Positions 48,368 to 57,465 of a stretch of DNA of 64,000 nucleotides are shown here, in pieces. The translations under genes were made by a program, and so were the position numbers. The stretch lies in assembly GCA_032191485.1 (NCBI GenBank), contig JAVDOI010000039.1, positions 1,270,332 through 1,334,331 on the forward strand, in the 5' to 3' direction. A model generated the notes under the pieces. It was not told where the DNA came from. It searched no databases and saw only the letters and a list, made by a program, of their open reading frames with translations. Position 1 is the stretch's first letter. Each line of letters starts with the position of its first letter. Source of the DNA: Leptoclinus maculatus. Its lineage: Eukaryota > Chordata > Actinopteri > Perciformes > Stichaeidae.

Positions 48368-50371
48368 ATGCAAGACTCAGCAGACCAGTTTTGGGGAACC
48401 CGCTTGGCCAGGGGTGGGCCTCTGAGCGTACAGAAGGCTAACCGCGAGCTAAGCCGCCTTTCCACCCCTAAGAGGACCAGGGCAGACTCTGCAGACCACT
48501 GGTTGGTGCACGTTGCACCACACCCGTCTGTCCAGTTTTGGGGAACCCACTTGGCCAGGGGAGGGCCCCTGAGCTTACAGAAGGCTAACCTCGAGCTAAG
48601 CTGCCTTTTCACTCCTAAGAGGCAGAGACGGAGGAAGGGTCAGATTCCCGTTCCCACTGGGCCGCAGCGATCCCCCTTTCCCGCTGGGCCGCAGCGATCC
48701 CCCTTTCCCGCTGGGCCGCAGCGATCCCCCTTTCCCGCTGGGCCGCAGCGATCCCCCGTTCCCGCTGGGCCGCAGCGATCCCCCGTTCCCGCTGGGCCGC
48801 AGCGATCCCCCGTTCCCGCTGGGCCGCAGCGATCCCCCGTTCCCGCTGGGCCGCAGCGATCCCCCGTTCCCGCTGGGCCGCAGCGTTCCCCCGTTCCCGC
48901 TGGGCCGCAGCGTTCCCCCGTTCCCGCTGGGCCGCAGCGTTCCCCCTTTCCCGCTGGGCCGCAGCGTTCCCCCGTTCCCGCTGGGCCGCAGCGTTCCCCC
49001 GTTCCCGCTGGGCCGCAGCATTCCCCCGTTCCCGTCTCCACTAGGCCGCAGCCGACTCCAGCTCCCCGTGTCCTGTCGGCGGTCCGGCCGACTCCAGCTC
49101 CCCGTGTCCTGTCGGCGGTCCGGCCGACTCCAGCTCCCCGTGTCCTGTCGGCGGTCCGGCCGACTCCAGCTCCCCGTGTCCTGTCGGCGGTCCGGCCGAC
49201 TCCAGCTCCCCGTGTCCTGTCGGCGGTCCGGCCGACTCCAGCTCCCCGTGTCCTGTCGGCGGTCCGGCCGACTCCAGCTCCCCGTGTCCTGTCGGCGGTC
49301 CGGCCGACTCCAGCTCCCCGTGTCCTGTCGGCGGTCCGGCCGACTCCAGCTGTCTTCTCAGCGCCGCAGCAATCTCCGGTTCCTGCCGCTGCCGCCTCCG
49401 TGCCGCAGCGGCCATCGGTTCCTGACCCCCAGCCTCTGGAGCCCTGTTCCCCGGCTGACCCCCAGCCTCTGGAGCCCTGTTCCCCGGCTGAACCCCAGCC
49501 TCTGGAGCCCTGTTCCCCGGCTGACCCCCAGCCTCTGGAGACCTGTTCCCCGGCTGACCCCCAGCCTCTGGAGACCTGTTCCCCGGCTGACCCCCAGCCT
49601 CTGGAGACCTGTTCCCCGGCTGACCCCCAGCCTCTGGAGACCTGTTCCCCGGCTGACCCCCAGCCTCTGGAGGCCTGTTCCCCGGCTGAGCCCCAGTCTC
49701 CCCAGTCCGGCTCCCCTGAGCCCCAGTCTCCCCAGTCCGGCTCCCCTGAGCCCCAGTCTCCCCAGTCCGGCTCCCCTGAGCCCCAGTCTCCCCAGTCCGG
49801 CTCCCCTGAGCCCCGGCCCGAGCTGCAGTGTTCCCAGTCCGACCCACCCGAGATCCTGGGTCCAGAGCCCTTCTGCCCGTCGGGCCGTCCGCCTGAGCTC
49901 CTGGGCCCTGAGCAACTCCGCCAGTCAGGTCGCCCGCCTGAGCTCCTGGGCCCTGAGCAACTCCGCCAGTCAGGTCGCCCGCCTGAGCTCCTGGGCCCTG
50001 AGCAACTCCGCCAGTCAGGTCGCCCGCCTGAGCTCCTGGGTCCTGAGCAACTCCGCCAGTCAGGTCGCCCGCCTGAGCTCCTGGGCCCTGAGCAACTCCG
50101 CCAGTCAGGTCGCCCACCCGAGGTCCTGCGTCCGGATCCCTCCTTCCCGTCCGACCGCCCTCCTGCCCGTCCCCCAGAGCCCTGTGGCAGGTTGGATCCG
50201 GCCGTCCCTCCTCCGGACCCCCTCCACCCACCCTATTCGGTGTTGAGCCGTCCCTCCTCCGGACCCCCTCCACCCACCCTATTCGATGTTGAGCCGTCCC
50301 TCCTCCGGACCCCCTCCGCCCGCCCTTTTTTGTGTTTTCTGGACTTTGGACGTCTAGTATCCGTCCCTTGA
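48368..50371 (+). CDS. 667-aa proline-rich tandem-repeat protein of the LTR element (function unknown)
   Basis: The ATG lies 13 nt after the 5' LTR and the TGA at 50369-50371. Residues 1-90 hold two related heads, each with DSAD, QFWGT, LARGGPLS and QKAN, ending in the basic run KRQRRRK. Then come five tandem arrays: GPQRSPVPA x14 (from residue 96), PTPAPRVLSAVR x8, DPQPLEPCSPA x8, EPQSPQSGSP x4 and RPPELLGPEQLRQSG x5. A tail ends in FLCFLDFGRLVSVP. No signal peptide, transmembrane segment or enzyme motif is seen, and the composition suggests a disordered protein. The DSAD start resembles gag starts of fish gypsy elements, and the tail resembles the end of their pol frames; both are inferences from memory. 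It may be a gag-like remnant or a chance-open interior; expression is unproven. Confidence 0.55.
   Translation: MQDSADQFWGTRLARGGPLSVQKANRELSRLSTPKRTRADSADHWLVHVAPHPSVQFWGTHLARGGPLSLQKANLELSCLFTPKRQRRRKGQIPVPTGPQRSPFPAGPQRSPFPAGPQRSPFPAGPQRSPVPAGPQRSPVPAGPQRSPVPAGPQRSPVPAGPQRSPVPAGPQRSPVPAGPQRSPVPAGPQRSPFPAGPQRSPVPAGPQRSPVPAGPQHSPVPVSTRPQPTPAPRVLSAVRPTPAPRVLSAVRPTPAPRVLSAVRPTPAPRVLSAVRPTPAPRVLSAVRPTPAPRVLSAVRPTPAPRVLSAVRPTPAPRVLSAVRPTPAVFSAPQQSPVPAAAASVPQRPSVPDPQPLEPCSPADPQPLEPCSPAEPQPLEPCSPADPQPLETCSPADPQPLETCSPADPQPLETCSPADPQPLETCSPADPQPLEACSPAEPQSPQSGSPEPQSPQSGSPEPQSPQSGSPEPQSPQSGSPEPRPELQCSQSDPPEILGPEPFCPSGRPPELLGPEQLRQSGRPPELLGPEQLRQSGRPPELLGPEQLRQSGRPPELLGPEQLRQSGRPPELLGPEQLRQSGRPPEVLRPDPSFPSDRPPARPPEPCGRLDPAVPPPDPLHPPYSVLSRPSSGPPPPTLFDVEPSLLRTPSARPFLCFLDFGRLVSVP
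48653..49030 (+). repeat. 27-bp minisatellite inside the element frame, 14 copies
   Basis: The unit CCCGCTGGGCCGCAGCGATC plus seven bases encodes nine residues (PAGPQRSP followed by V or F). Copies differ at a few bases (GATC/GTTC, CCTTT/CCGTT). Confidence 0.95.
49052..49339 (+). repeat. 36-bp minisatellite inside the element frame, 8 copies
   Basis: Each unit encodes PTPAPRVLSAVR. The copies look identical at DNA level, so this array expanded recently. Confidence 0.95.
49424..49687 (+). repeat. 33-bp minisatellite inside the element frame, 8 copies
   Basis: The unit encodes D/E-PQPLE-P/T/A-CSPA. Variation clusters at the first residue and at the residue before Cys. Confidence 0.95.
49688..49807 (+). 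repeat. 30-bp minisatellite inside the element frame, 4 copies
   Basis: The unit encodes EPQSPQSGSP and begins immediately where the 33-bp array stops. The four copies are identical. Confidence 0.95.
49886..50110 (+). repeat. 45-bp minisatellite inside the element frame, 5 copies
   Basis: The unit encodes RPPELLGPEQLRQSG. It is flanked by diverged units (PPEILGPEPFCPSG before, RPPEVLRPDPSFPSD after), which look like the founders of the array. Confidence 0.95.
50202..50335 (+). repeat. 46-bp repeat, 3 copies, read in three different frames
   Basis: CCGTCCCTCCTCCGGACCCC starts at 50202, 50248 and 50294. Because 46 is not a multiple of three, the one open frame reads the copies as VPPPDPLHPPYS, then RPSSGPPPPTLF, then PSLLRTPSARPF. 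Confidence 0.9.
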
Positions 50372-50382
50372 GGGGGGGGTAC

Positions 50383-50807
50383 TGTCACAGTTTAGGCTTT
50401 GCCCCTGTGTTCCTGTGTCTGTGTGTGTGTATGTTTCCCCTGATTCCACTCATCCTACTCACCTGCCCAGTCCACCCAGCTGCCTTCAATCTCCTAATCA
50501 CCCCACACATATATATACTCCCCTGCTTTCCCTGTGCTGGTTGTGAGATCGTCCTTAATTCGTCCCCCTGTCTGCTCCATGTTCCAGCATTTGCTCATGG
50601 TTTGCCTTTTTGTCACTTTGCCTTTTTGTCACTTTGCCTTTTTGTCACTTTGCCTTTTTGTTAGTTTTTGCTCGCTCCCGGTTGGAGTTGTTTTAAGTTC
50701 CTGTTTTTTGTCTGCTTGGTGCTCATTAAATAACCCAGCATACTACTCAACCTCGTCTCCCGTGTCTGTCTGCGCTTGAGTCTCCGTTCTGCCCCTCGGA
50801 CGTGACA
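50383..50807 (+). repeat. 3' LTR
   Basis: Same length as the 5' LTR (offset 2453 bp). I count two substitutions in 425 bp. It is followed by the target duplication TCTTG at 50808-50812. Confidence 0.95.
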
Positions 50808-50812
50808 TCTTG

Positions 50813-51300
50813 CCTGTAAATATATACATCTTTTTTCATCATTCTCACATCATAGCAGGAAAAACACAGGTGTGTTTAATAACTTTAATGGAGGTGTGTG
50901 AGACGGACGACTGAAGGAAACGCGGCTGAGACTTTGAGCCACGCTAGCACATACTGTCAGTTGTTGCCTCCACTTGGCGATCCTGTCATTACACAGTAAT
51001 CTCTTCATTATTTTTTCTGTAAATAAGTAACCAATTAACCAATAAATACAGCTTCCAGTTGGTGATTGCAGCCAGAGCAAATCAGGGATGTGTTGTCCCG
51101 TTCGTAGTTACACTGTTTCGACCCCTGCAGCCTCTCACACTCAACCATCTACCAGGGGACGTCAGATAAGTCCCTGACGGTTCAGGGTTCAAGGGTTTAG
51201 GGGCGACATCGGGATCGGGCCTATACCTTTACTACTTTACACCCTTCTCACACTCCACCACTTCAGTTCTCACACTCTCAACCCTAACCCACCACGGGGG
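50813..51300. other. Unique stretch after the LTR element
   Basis: Nothing recognisable as gene or repeat. Confidence 0.5.
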
Positions 51301-51605
51301 TGGTTTCGATATCCGGGTCACCGGTCCCGGTCAGTCACACTATCCGCTGTGATCTCCGAGGACCTGACCGCGAGCCTCCACGCAGCACCGGACCTCTCTC
51401 ATTTAGACACGGGGGCGTCCCAGCGGGGCGTCTTTGTACTCAGCAGGCACGGCACCGTGGGACGGGCCTGGGCCGGGGGGTTTTATCAGAACCACCTGCC
51501 CGTGCCGGTGTCGACCATATCTCAAACATCTCTTTTCCCTCCCGAGGAAGAAGAGAAAAAATCATTTGGACTGTTTCCTGTTGACCTGCATGCCATGGCT
51601 GAGAG
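51301..51605 (+). other. Coding-like GC-rich segment, unidentified
   Basis: One plus-strand frame is open from before 51301 to beyond 51600 with a mixed, protein-like composition. Examples are SHLDTGASQRGVFVLSRHG and AWAGGFYQNHLPVPVSTIS, followed by FPPEEEEKKSFGLFPVDLHA. It then runs into a (GT)n repeat. A possible GTGTGA donor sits just before that repeat; the upstream acceptor is weak. I do not recognise the protein. It could be an isolated exon, a gene relic or chance; a second frame is also open over most of it. Confidence 0.25.
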
Positions 51606-51612
51606 TGTGAGA

Positions 51613-51647
<35 letters not shown>

Positions 51648-51935
51648 TGTTTCTGCTCTCCATGTGTGCGTCAAACTGAACATACGATGTGTCTAAAACG
51701 ATGAAAACTGCAGTTCTCTGTCCTTAAACTACGGATTAATGTCAGTTTAAAGTTTGAATTCAGGATTAAGTTTAGTAGAGGATATAGATGGATGTTTGAT
51801 ATGCACGCGGGGAGAATTATAGGTTAAGTGTAAGAACTCGGGTAGAACTTGAAAATGCATCTTTATTAGCTTCAGACAAACACACCGGTGGCTCCATCGT
51901 GACAAACCAGGCGGCAACCTCCGGTTCTGAAGAGT

Positions 51936-52415
51936 GAAGCTAAAGCTTCATGTGTTAAACCTGCATTCTCTCTAGTGACCACCAGGGGGCGACTCCTCTG
52001 GTTGTATAGAAGTCTATGAGAAAATGACTCTACTTCTCTCTTGATTTATTACCTCAGTAAACATTGTAAACATGAGTTTATGGTCTCAATCTCTAGTTTC
52101 AAGTCTTCTTTAATACAGCATGATGTTCATTTAGTGAATTATGGTCCATTTAGAGTCAAACAGACCATAAAGCAGGGTATGCTTTAGGGGCGGGGCTACA
52201 CAGTGATTGACAGGTCTCTACCAGAGACGTATACGACGTCTCTACGTCACTCCTCCACAGCCCAGATATGGTCACTTCAGTTCATCAGTTGCCAAAAAAA
52301 CAACATGGCGACAGTCTTAATACAAGATGGCGAACTCGAGGCTTCAAAGCATCAGTCCACAAACCAATGAGTGACGTCACGATGACTACGTCCACTTCTT
52401 ATATACAGTCTGTGG
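51936..52415 (+). repeat. Dispersed repeat family A, nearly full-length copy (A10)
   Basis: It starts at AAAGCTTCATGTGTTAAA and ends at CTTATATACAGTCTGTGG. It contains the shared core ACCACCAGGGGGCGACTCC, GATTTATTACCTCAGTAAAC, a GGGGCGGGGCTACAC box, and an ATGGCGAC motif. About 480 bp makes this the best reference copy. I see no coding capacity or clear terminal inverted repeats. Confidence 0.9.
51979..51992 (+). promoter_or_regulatory. CTCF-like core motif in A10
   Basis: CCACCAGGGGGCGA agrees with the vertebrate CTCF core (CCACYAGGGGGCGC) except for the last base. Binding is untested. Confidence 0.45.
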
Positions 52416-54540
52416 TTATATGACTATTTTTAATGTTGTAGTATTTCAAAGATAGAAATGTAAGCAAGGTAACATCATTGTAGCCCTTGTGTAGATTAGA
52501 TGGTGTAAATCAGTATAACGTATGATAGCAATCATTCAATATAAGATCCGTAGACACATTGAATGTCTCTCTTCTTACCTCACACTTGTGTTTCTCTGTA
52601 AATCTGAAAACACAACTCTATGTCTGTGTTTCTATATATGTGGCTTCTCAGTCTGAAGTCTGAACGGTGAGATTTCCTTCTTACAGGAAGCTCTCAATCT
52701 TTTTCCAGATCTCCCTTTTTTCTGATCTTCAAATCTGTTCTAAATTTACTTTTTCCTCGACTGTCCGTCTTCTGGCATCCAGAGATTCATAAAAAAGAAA
52801 GCAGGAGAATGTGACTGACTGTATGTGGAGAAGAACAAAAGTTTCACAGCGGTTTGATTTTCTTTTTTGGTATCAAAGGTTTTGTCTGCAATAAAAAAAG
52901 ATCTGACTATTGGAGAGAAACATCTTTTATTATTGTGTGTTAAATCTGTGTCATGTGACAACATGAAAGGCAGCCGGATGACGAGCGGAAACCAGAACAA
53001 GTTTTATGATTCACATTCTTTCTATTGCAGAATAAATCTTGACCTGAAACACGTTTATTGTTATTTACACAAACTGTCGTCGTCATTATTCTGACATTTT
53101 GTCTTCAACCAGCATTGTGCTGTATTGTGTTTTATTGGTAATAAAAGAACTTTCCCACCAGACCAAAGTAATGTGATTTGAATTTACCTAATTACACTAA
53201 AAGACCACTTTAAAGCAGAACCTTTAGAACCATGAAAAGCAGTTACGTAAAACAAAATGTGATGTTGCTCCACTTATTTACGTCAGTACAAAGTGCAGTT
53301 TAGTTGGTCCTACTTAATAAAGTTGAGTAACGGAAGTCCAACTGTTAAGTAACATTTACATAAGTGAGTTAAGTTATAATAATGAAATATCTTTATGTTA
53401 AGTAAAGCAAAAGAAACACCGAACACTGACCTATTAACTAAGTCCAAGTCCTTCTATGTTGTTTATACTTTGAGTTTTATGATTTTATATAGTTTCTTTT
53501 TCTTATGTTTTGTGTTGAAATAGTGTTTATTTCAGTGTAGATCATTGACTAAATGTCTTGTAAACAAACTTGGTTCCATTTCAATTCAAACCAGATTTAT
53601 TTTAGTTTAGAGGGAATGGTTAACATTGTATTTATTGTTTTTTACATGTTGCACTACCTTGTCAAGTGTCGTCATCATTTCAAGAGTTGATTATCAGAAT
53701 AAATGTATTTGCACCTGTTGGTTTTTTCCCGATCAGAGCATCACAATGGAGTTAATCCTCGACAGTTTTGTAAATGTATGCGATAACTATCGATTGTCAA
53801 ACAAATCTACTTTCTGGGTCATCACGCTTCAGAAAAGTACACAAGATGCCTTCAGAGATCTCTTCTTCTGTGGCTGTAAAAACACTGGCCACATCACCAG
53901 ACCTGACATCTGTATCATGACTTTATCAATCCTAAAATAGTTTCAAGATGTTCCTTGAAGGAGAAGAAGAAAAAAAGAAAAAGAAAAGCCACTGGCTGAA
54001 GGTATGCGAAAGCCCTTTGTGATTTAGTGCTTCAATATACAGGCGCACTGTAACACCTTGGAGAAGAGAGTCCACGTCTGCTGTCAGCGACGATTTACTG
54101 TGAAGATGAGTCGAGGCGAGGAATCTGCAGCCAAAGAGAGGAATAAACACAAGAGGGCAACAGTTTACCAGGAATGTCTGATATAAACTCACACCGTCGA
54201 AGCCAAAGACCAAACCAAAGGCCAATAAATTTACGTTTCTTTCTTAGTTCCCCAGAGAGCGATTCTTGAGTCCGTTAAAATGTCTGAAAAGTGTTGGAAA
54301 GGAAAGATCAATGGCCGAGACAGGCGGGGGATTATGGGTAAACCCTCCAGTCGGCGTGCTGTCACTCAAAAATGGCCTCAAAGCTGCAGATTAGAGCGCC
54401 GGATCTCTCTCGTCTCTTGTCAGAGGATCTCGTTAAAAACACCCGGTCCTGTACCTCCAATTGTTCCAGTTTCATGTTTTTGTTTTTCTCATCTCTCTCT
54501 CTCTCTGCCGTTAATCAATCAATGTGATCGTTTTGGTTTC
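52416..54540. other. Gene-free stretch
   Basis: AT-rich. Around 53270-53410 repeated TTAAGTAA/GTTAAGTTA motifs suggest an old dispersed repeat. Short frames at 53626-53940 have no recognisable family. Confidence 0.5.
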
Positions 54541-54740
54541 CAATGAAAGTCGCCACGATGAAAGACAGAGAGTTAACGCTGCTCACGGCCTCGGCCATTC
54601 TTTTCCACTTAAGGAGCTGATGGATAGTTTACGGTATAAAAACAGACCTGCTGTGCATTATGTCATCCTGCTGCCCCTCTTTTACAAATACATCTCCCCA
54701 TTTAACAGGCACTGAGGTACATCTGCGGTGAAGACGGGCT
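54541..54740. promoter_or_regulatory. Candidate conserved non-coding element near the tbx18 3' end
   Basis: Unique block about 1 kb downstream of the predicted poly(A) site, with GAGTTAACGCTGCTCACGG, TTTCCACTTAAGGAGC and TATAAAAACAGACCTGCTG. It includes CCACTTAA, an NKX2-type site. Judged by appearance only. Confidence 0.22.
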
Positions 54741-55735
54741 GTGGTTTAGGGGGGGGGGGGGGGGGCATGCTGCTGGAACAAGAGCGAACAAATAACGTGA
54801 ATAATTATTGGAAACAACGTCCAGATAGAAGGACCGGAGCCAAATTATGAAATCATGCGCTTCTCTCCAGTTGCCTGCTCATTATTTGAAGTCATGCTTT
54901 GGAAAAAAACAGGTGTTTCCAATACACCCCCCTCCCTCCCCCCCCCCCCTCCCCTTCGTTTTTCTGATGATGGCTCAGATATGATATTTCATGGTTGGAG
55001 CCGTACGCATGATAGGAAGTGATTGGGGGGGGAGCACGAGCTCAGAAGACATGCGTGTAATGGACGCTGATTGGCCCCCCGGTTAAATCCCTGGAGGAGG
55101 AATGATCCTAAATGCTGCATGTCCCCCCCCCCCCCCCTCACATGATTACAAAGGGGATTTCTCTGTCTCTTTAAACAGGTGCTGTATTTATGTGCATCGA
55201 GCACAGCAGCAGTGCAGCACAAAGAGCTTCAGTCCTTCTCGTCATTAAACAGAACCAGCAGGGAGAGAATTTGTCCTTTCTTTTTTTTTTTAGGGTCTTT
55301 TTCTCCCAGTTTGGTTTATGATCGATGCATTTCATCAGCGTTTGAAGCTGAAGTCTGTGATGTGGTGCAGAGCAGATGTTTTGTGAGCGGAGAACGCTCC
55401 CTCGCAGTGATTAATAATCATGTCATTTCGTTGTTATTGTTGCATAAAGGCCGCGACCGACTGCTGAGTCGACTCCCACAGTCAGCCTGCTTTTAAAAAC
55501 ACAATTCATCAAAAGTTAATCCGTAAATATCTGCGTAATACAGACCATCCAGCGTGTTAAATTCTCATTACTTTGTTGATTGCGGTAAACATTGTAATTC
55601 GTCTTGCTTATGTGCTTCACATTATTTTTTTATGAGCAACTCATGTTTGGAGCAAACGCAGCATGTTCCTAATGTTCTGCAGCGTAACCGTCTCACCTAC
55701 TGCAGCGATGAGAAGGAAACAAATAAATCAAAACC
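54741..55735. other. tbx18 downstream flank
   Basis: Has a G17 run (54749-54765) and a C15 run (55123-55137). No gene recognised. Confidence 0.5.
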
Positions 55736-56665
55736 ATGTACATGAATTAAAACGTTTATTGAGCTTTTTTACGTGCTTGGCACCTGTATTTACATTTTTT
55801 CAAAATGCCTCAAAAAAAGAATTACTTTGCCATTTAACTTTTTTCACACATTTTCTTTATAACAGCTTGACCTGTAAAATTGTTATAATGCTCAGCACTT
55901 AAATACACATCTCTACAACACACCAAAACATACTTTAATTACTCTGCTTTTGCTATTGCTTCTTTTTTATAACTTTTCACACGACAACTTTTTTAAGCTT
56001 ATGTTATTGATTGCATTTCGCCATCTTTTATATATATGCTAAAAAAAAACAACAACGTAATCCACTCAAAAATAGTGAAGCCATTCCAGTCTATGAGGAT
56101 AACGGGTTGATGGAGTTGTGTGGTCGGTGGAGGGCTGAACGACCCCCCCGACCTGCAGCTCTTTGACGTGTGGAGTCCTTCATGATTGCCTTTTTAAAAA
56201 CCACACAAGTGCCGCGTGAAGCGAAAACCCTCTGGATCGCAGCGAGAACTCTTCGGGTTCCGCGACGTCGTGACTGCACGGCCTTCGAGTCCCCGAAAAA
56301 CAAAAGAATTAGAGAATGAGTCACTTGAAAAAGAAGTGTTGCTACTATTGCACCATAACAGCTGATAATCCCTTCATGTTGTTGAGTTTGTTATTTCTGT
56401 CAGTCGGAGAGAGCCGGGTTGATGTCCCTGTAATCTTCTCTTCATTAATACAAAGATAATTAAATAATAGTTTGGACTCCCTCTATAATGCTTTGTATGC
56501 GATGGAGTGTCTTTTAAAAAAACAAAAAACACATGATATCCTTTTCTGAAAGGTTTGTTTAACGCTTCATGTAAAAAAACACCGGTTCCACATCAAACAC
56601 CGAACCGGGTTCATAGATTTGCATTTTTCAGCCAAAAGACTTTTTTTCGGCCCGATCCCAAGCGT
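55736..56665 (-). other. tbx18: Probable tbx18 3' UTR
   Basis: From the stop codon the minus strand continues as AT-rich sequence with no further coding likeness. The only AATAAA before 55740 is at 55755-55760. The roughly 930-nt length is reasonable for this gene. The 3' end is inferred from the signal, not shown. Confidence 0.7.
55755..55760 (-). terminator. tbx18: Poly(A) signal AATAAA of tbx18
   Basis: The plus strand reads TTTATT, i.e. AATAAA in the transcript. It is followed about 25-40 nt downstream by a GT/T-rich stretch (plus-strand 55715-55740), as expected of a cleavage signal. Cleavage probably falls near 55735-55742. Confidence 0.65.
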
Positions 56666-57465
56666 CTACACCATGTGCATGGACATCTGAGAGGAGGAGC
56701 CGTATTGACGGCCATCGCAGGAGCCGCCGCCCTGCTGGCCGCTGGCGTTGCCGATCATGTGCATAGTGTCCATGCTTCCGTTGGACAGGTACTGGCGCTC
56801 GGCGAAGGCCCCGGCGGGAGACGAGGAGCAGAGCAGGCCTCCCTGGGGCTTCTCGGGGCTGGCGGCCAGGCGGGGGGAGGTGGGGAAGTTGTATCCGTAC
56901 AGGTTGTAAGGGTTGTGCAGGGAGAACGCGTTGTAGGAGCCCTGCTGTACGTGGTGGTGGCCCCCGCCGAACATGTGGGCGGAGGACGGGGAGGATCCGG
57001 ACGAGGAGGACGAGCCGGAGCCGGAGCCGCCCCCGGCCTGCATCACGTACTGAAGCTGCGAGGCCGGGAAGGAGCCCAGTTGGCCCCCGTAGGCATCCAT
57101 CTTGGCTCCGGGGCCGCCGCCGCCCGCGTGAGCGCCGCCCTGCATCAAGGAGGAAGTCCTCTGCGGCAGGAAGGATTCAGAGGACTGAGCGGAGGCCACG
57201 CCGCCCCCCGCGGCCTGGAGGCGTCCGTAGGAACTGTCGGCCAGGCCGCCGTAGCCCTGCAGGGCCGCCATGTTGCTGCGGGCGCAGGACGGGTACTCGG
57301 ACAGGCCCAGGTTGCAGAGCTGGCTTTCCCTGCAGCCCACATTGAAGGTGTTGGGGGCAAGGTGGAAGGTGGGAGGGGAGCAGGAGGGGGACAGGAGGTG
57401 GGCCGCACCAGAGGGGGAGGGGGTTCCTGTGCTGGAGGTGGTGGGAGAAGTGCCCGTGCTTCCAC
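56666..57465 (-). CDS. tbx18: tbx18 terminal coding exon, C-terminal regulatory region and stop
   Basis: The acceptor TTTTCCAG precedes GTGGAAGCACG, and translation runs 265 residues to TAG at 56666-56668. Conserved blocks are STGTSPTTSSTGTPSPSGA, PPTFHLAPNTFNVGCRESQL, the SEYPSCARSNMAALQGY block, DAYGGQLGSFPASQLQYVMQ, the SYNAFSLHNPYNLYG block and CDGRQYGSSSQMSMHMV. Fish-specific looking insertions are low-complexity: a Gly/Ser run after VMQAGGG (about 22 residues), a GGGHHH stretch, and Gly/Ala runs near AHAGGGGPGAK. The exon is strongly GC-rich compared with its AT-rich 3' flank. An opposite-strand frame of 312 codons here is a shadow of this composition. Confidence 0.96.

Larger units (their letters stand above)
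47930..50807 (+). mobile_element. Complete non-autonomous LTR retroelement with a single interior frame
   Basis: Two 425-bp direct repeats start TGTCACAG and end CGTGACA, bounding a 2028-bp interior. The element is flanked by a 5-bp target duplication TCTTG (47925-47929 and 50808-50812). A G-rich polypurine tract (GAGGGGGGGGTAC) directly precedes the 3' LTR, and a putative primer site follows the 5' LTR. One frame of 667 codons starts 13 nt after the 5' LTR and stops 11 nt before the 3' LTR. No zinc knuckle, protease, YxDD reverse transcriptase or integrase motif is present, so copying must use enzymes of another element. Family knowledge: TGTCAC...GTGACA ends and self-priming fit fish Ty3/gypsy (sushi-like) elements; this relationship is inferred. 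Confidence 0.9.

Noticed and set aside
49041..50273. 410-codon minus-strand frame within the LTR element
   Set aside because: A by-product of stop-poor repeats in the reverse strand; the plus frame spans the element from end to end and fits its structure.
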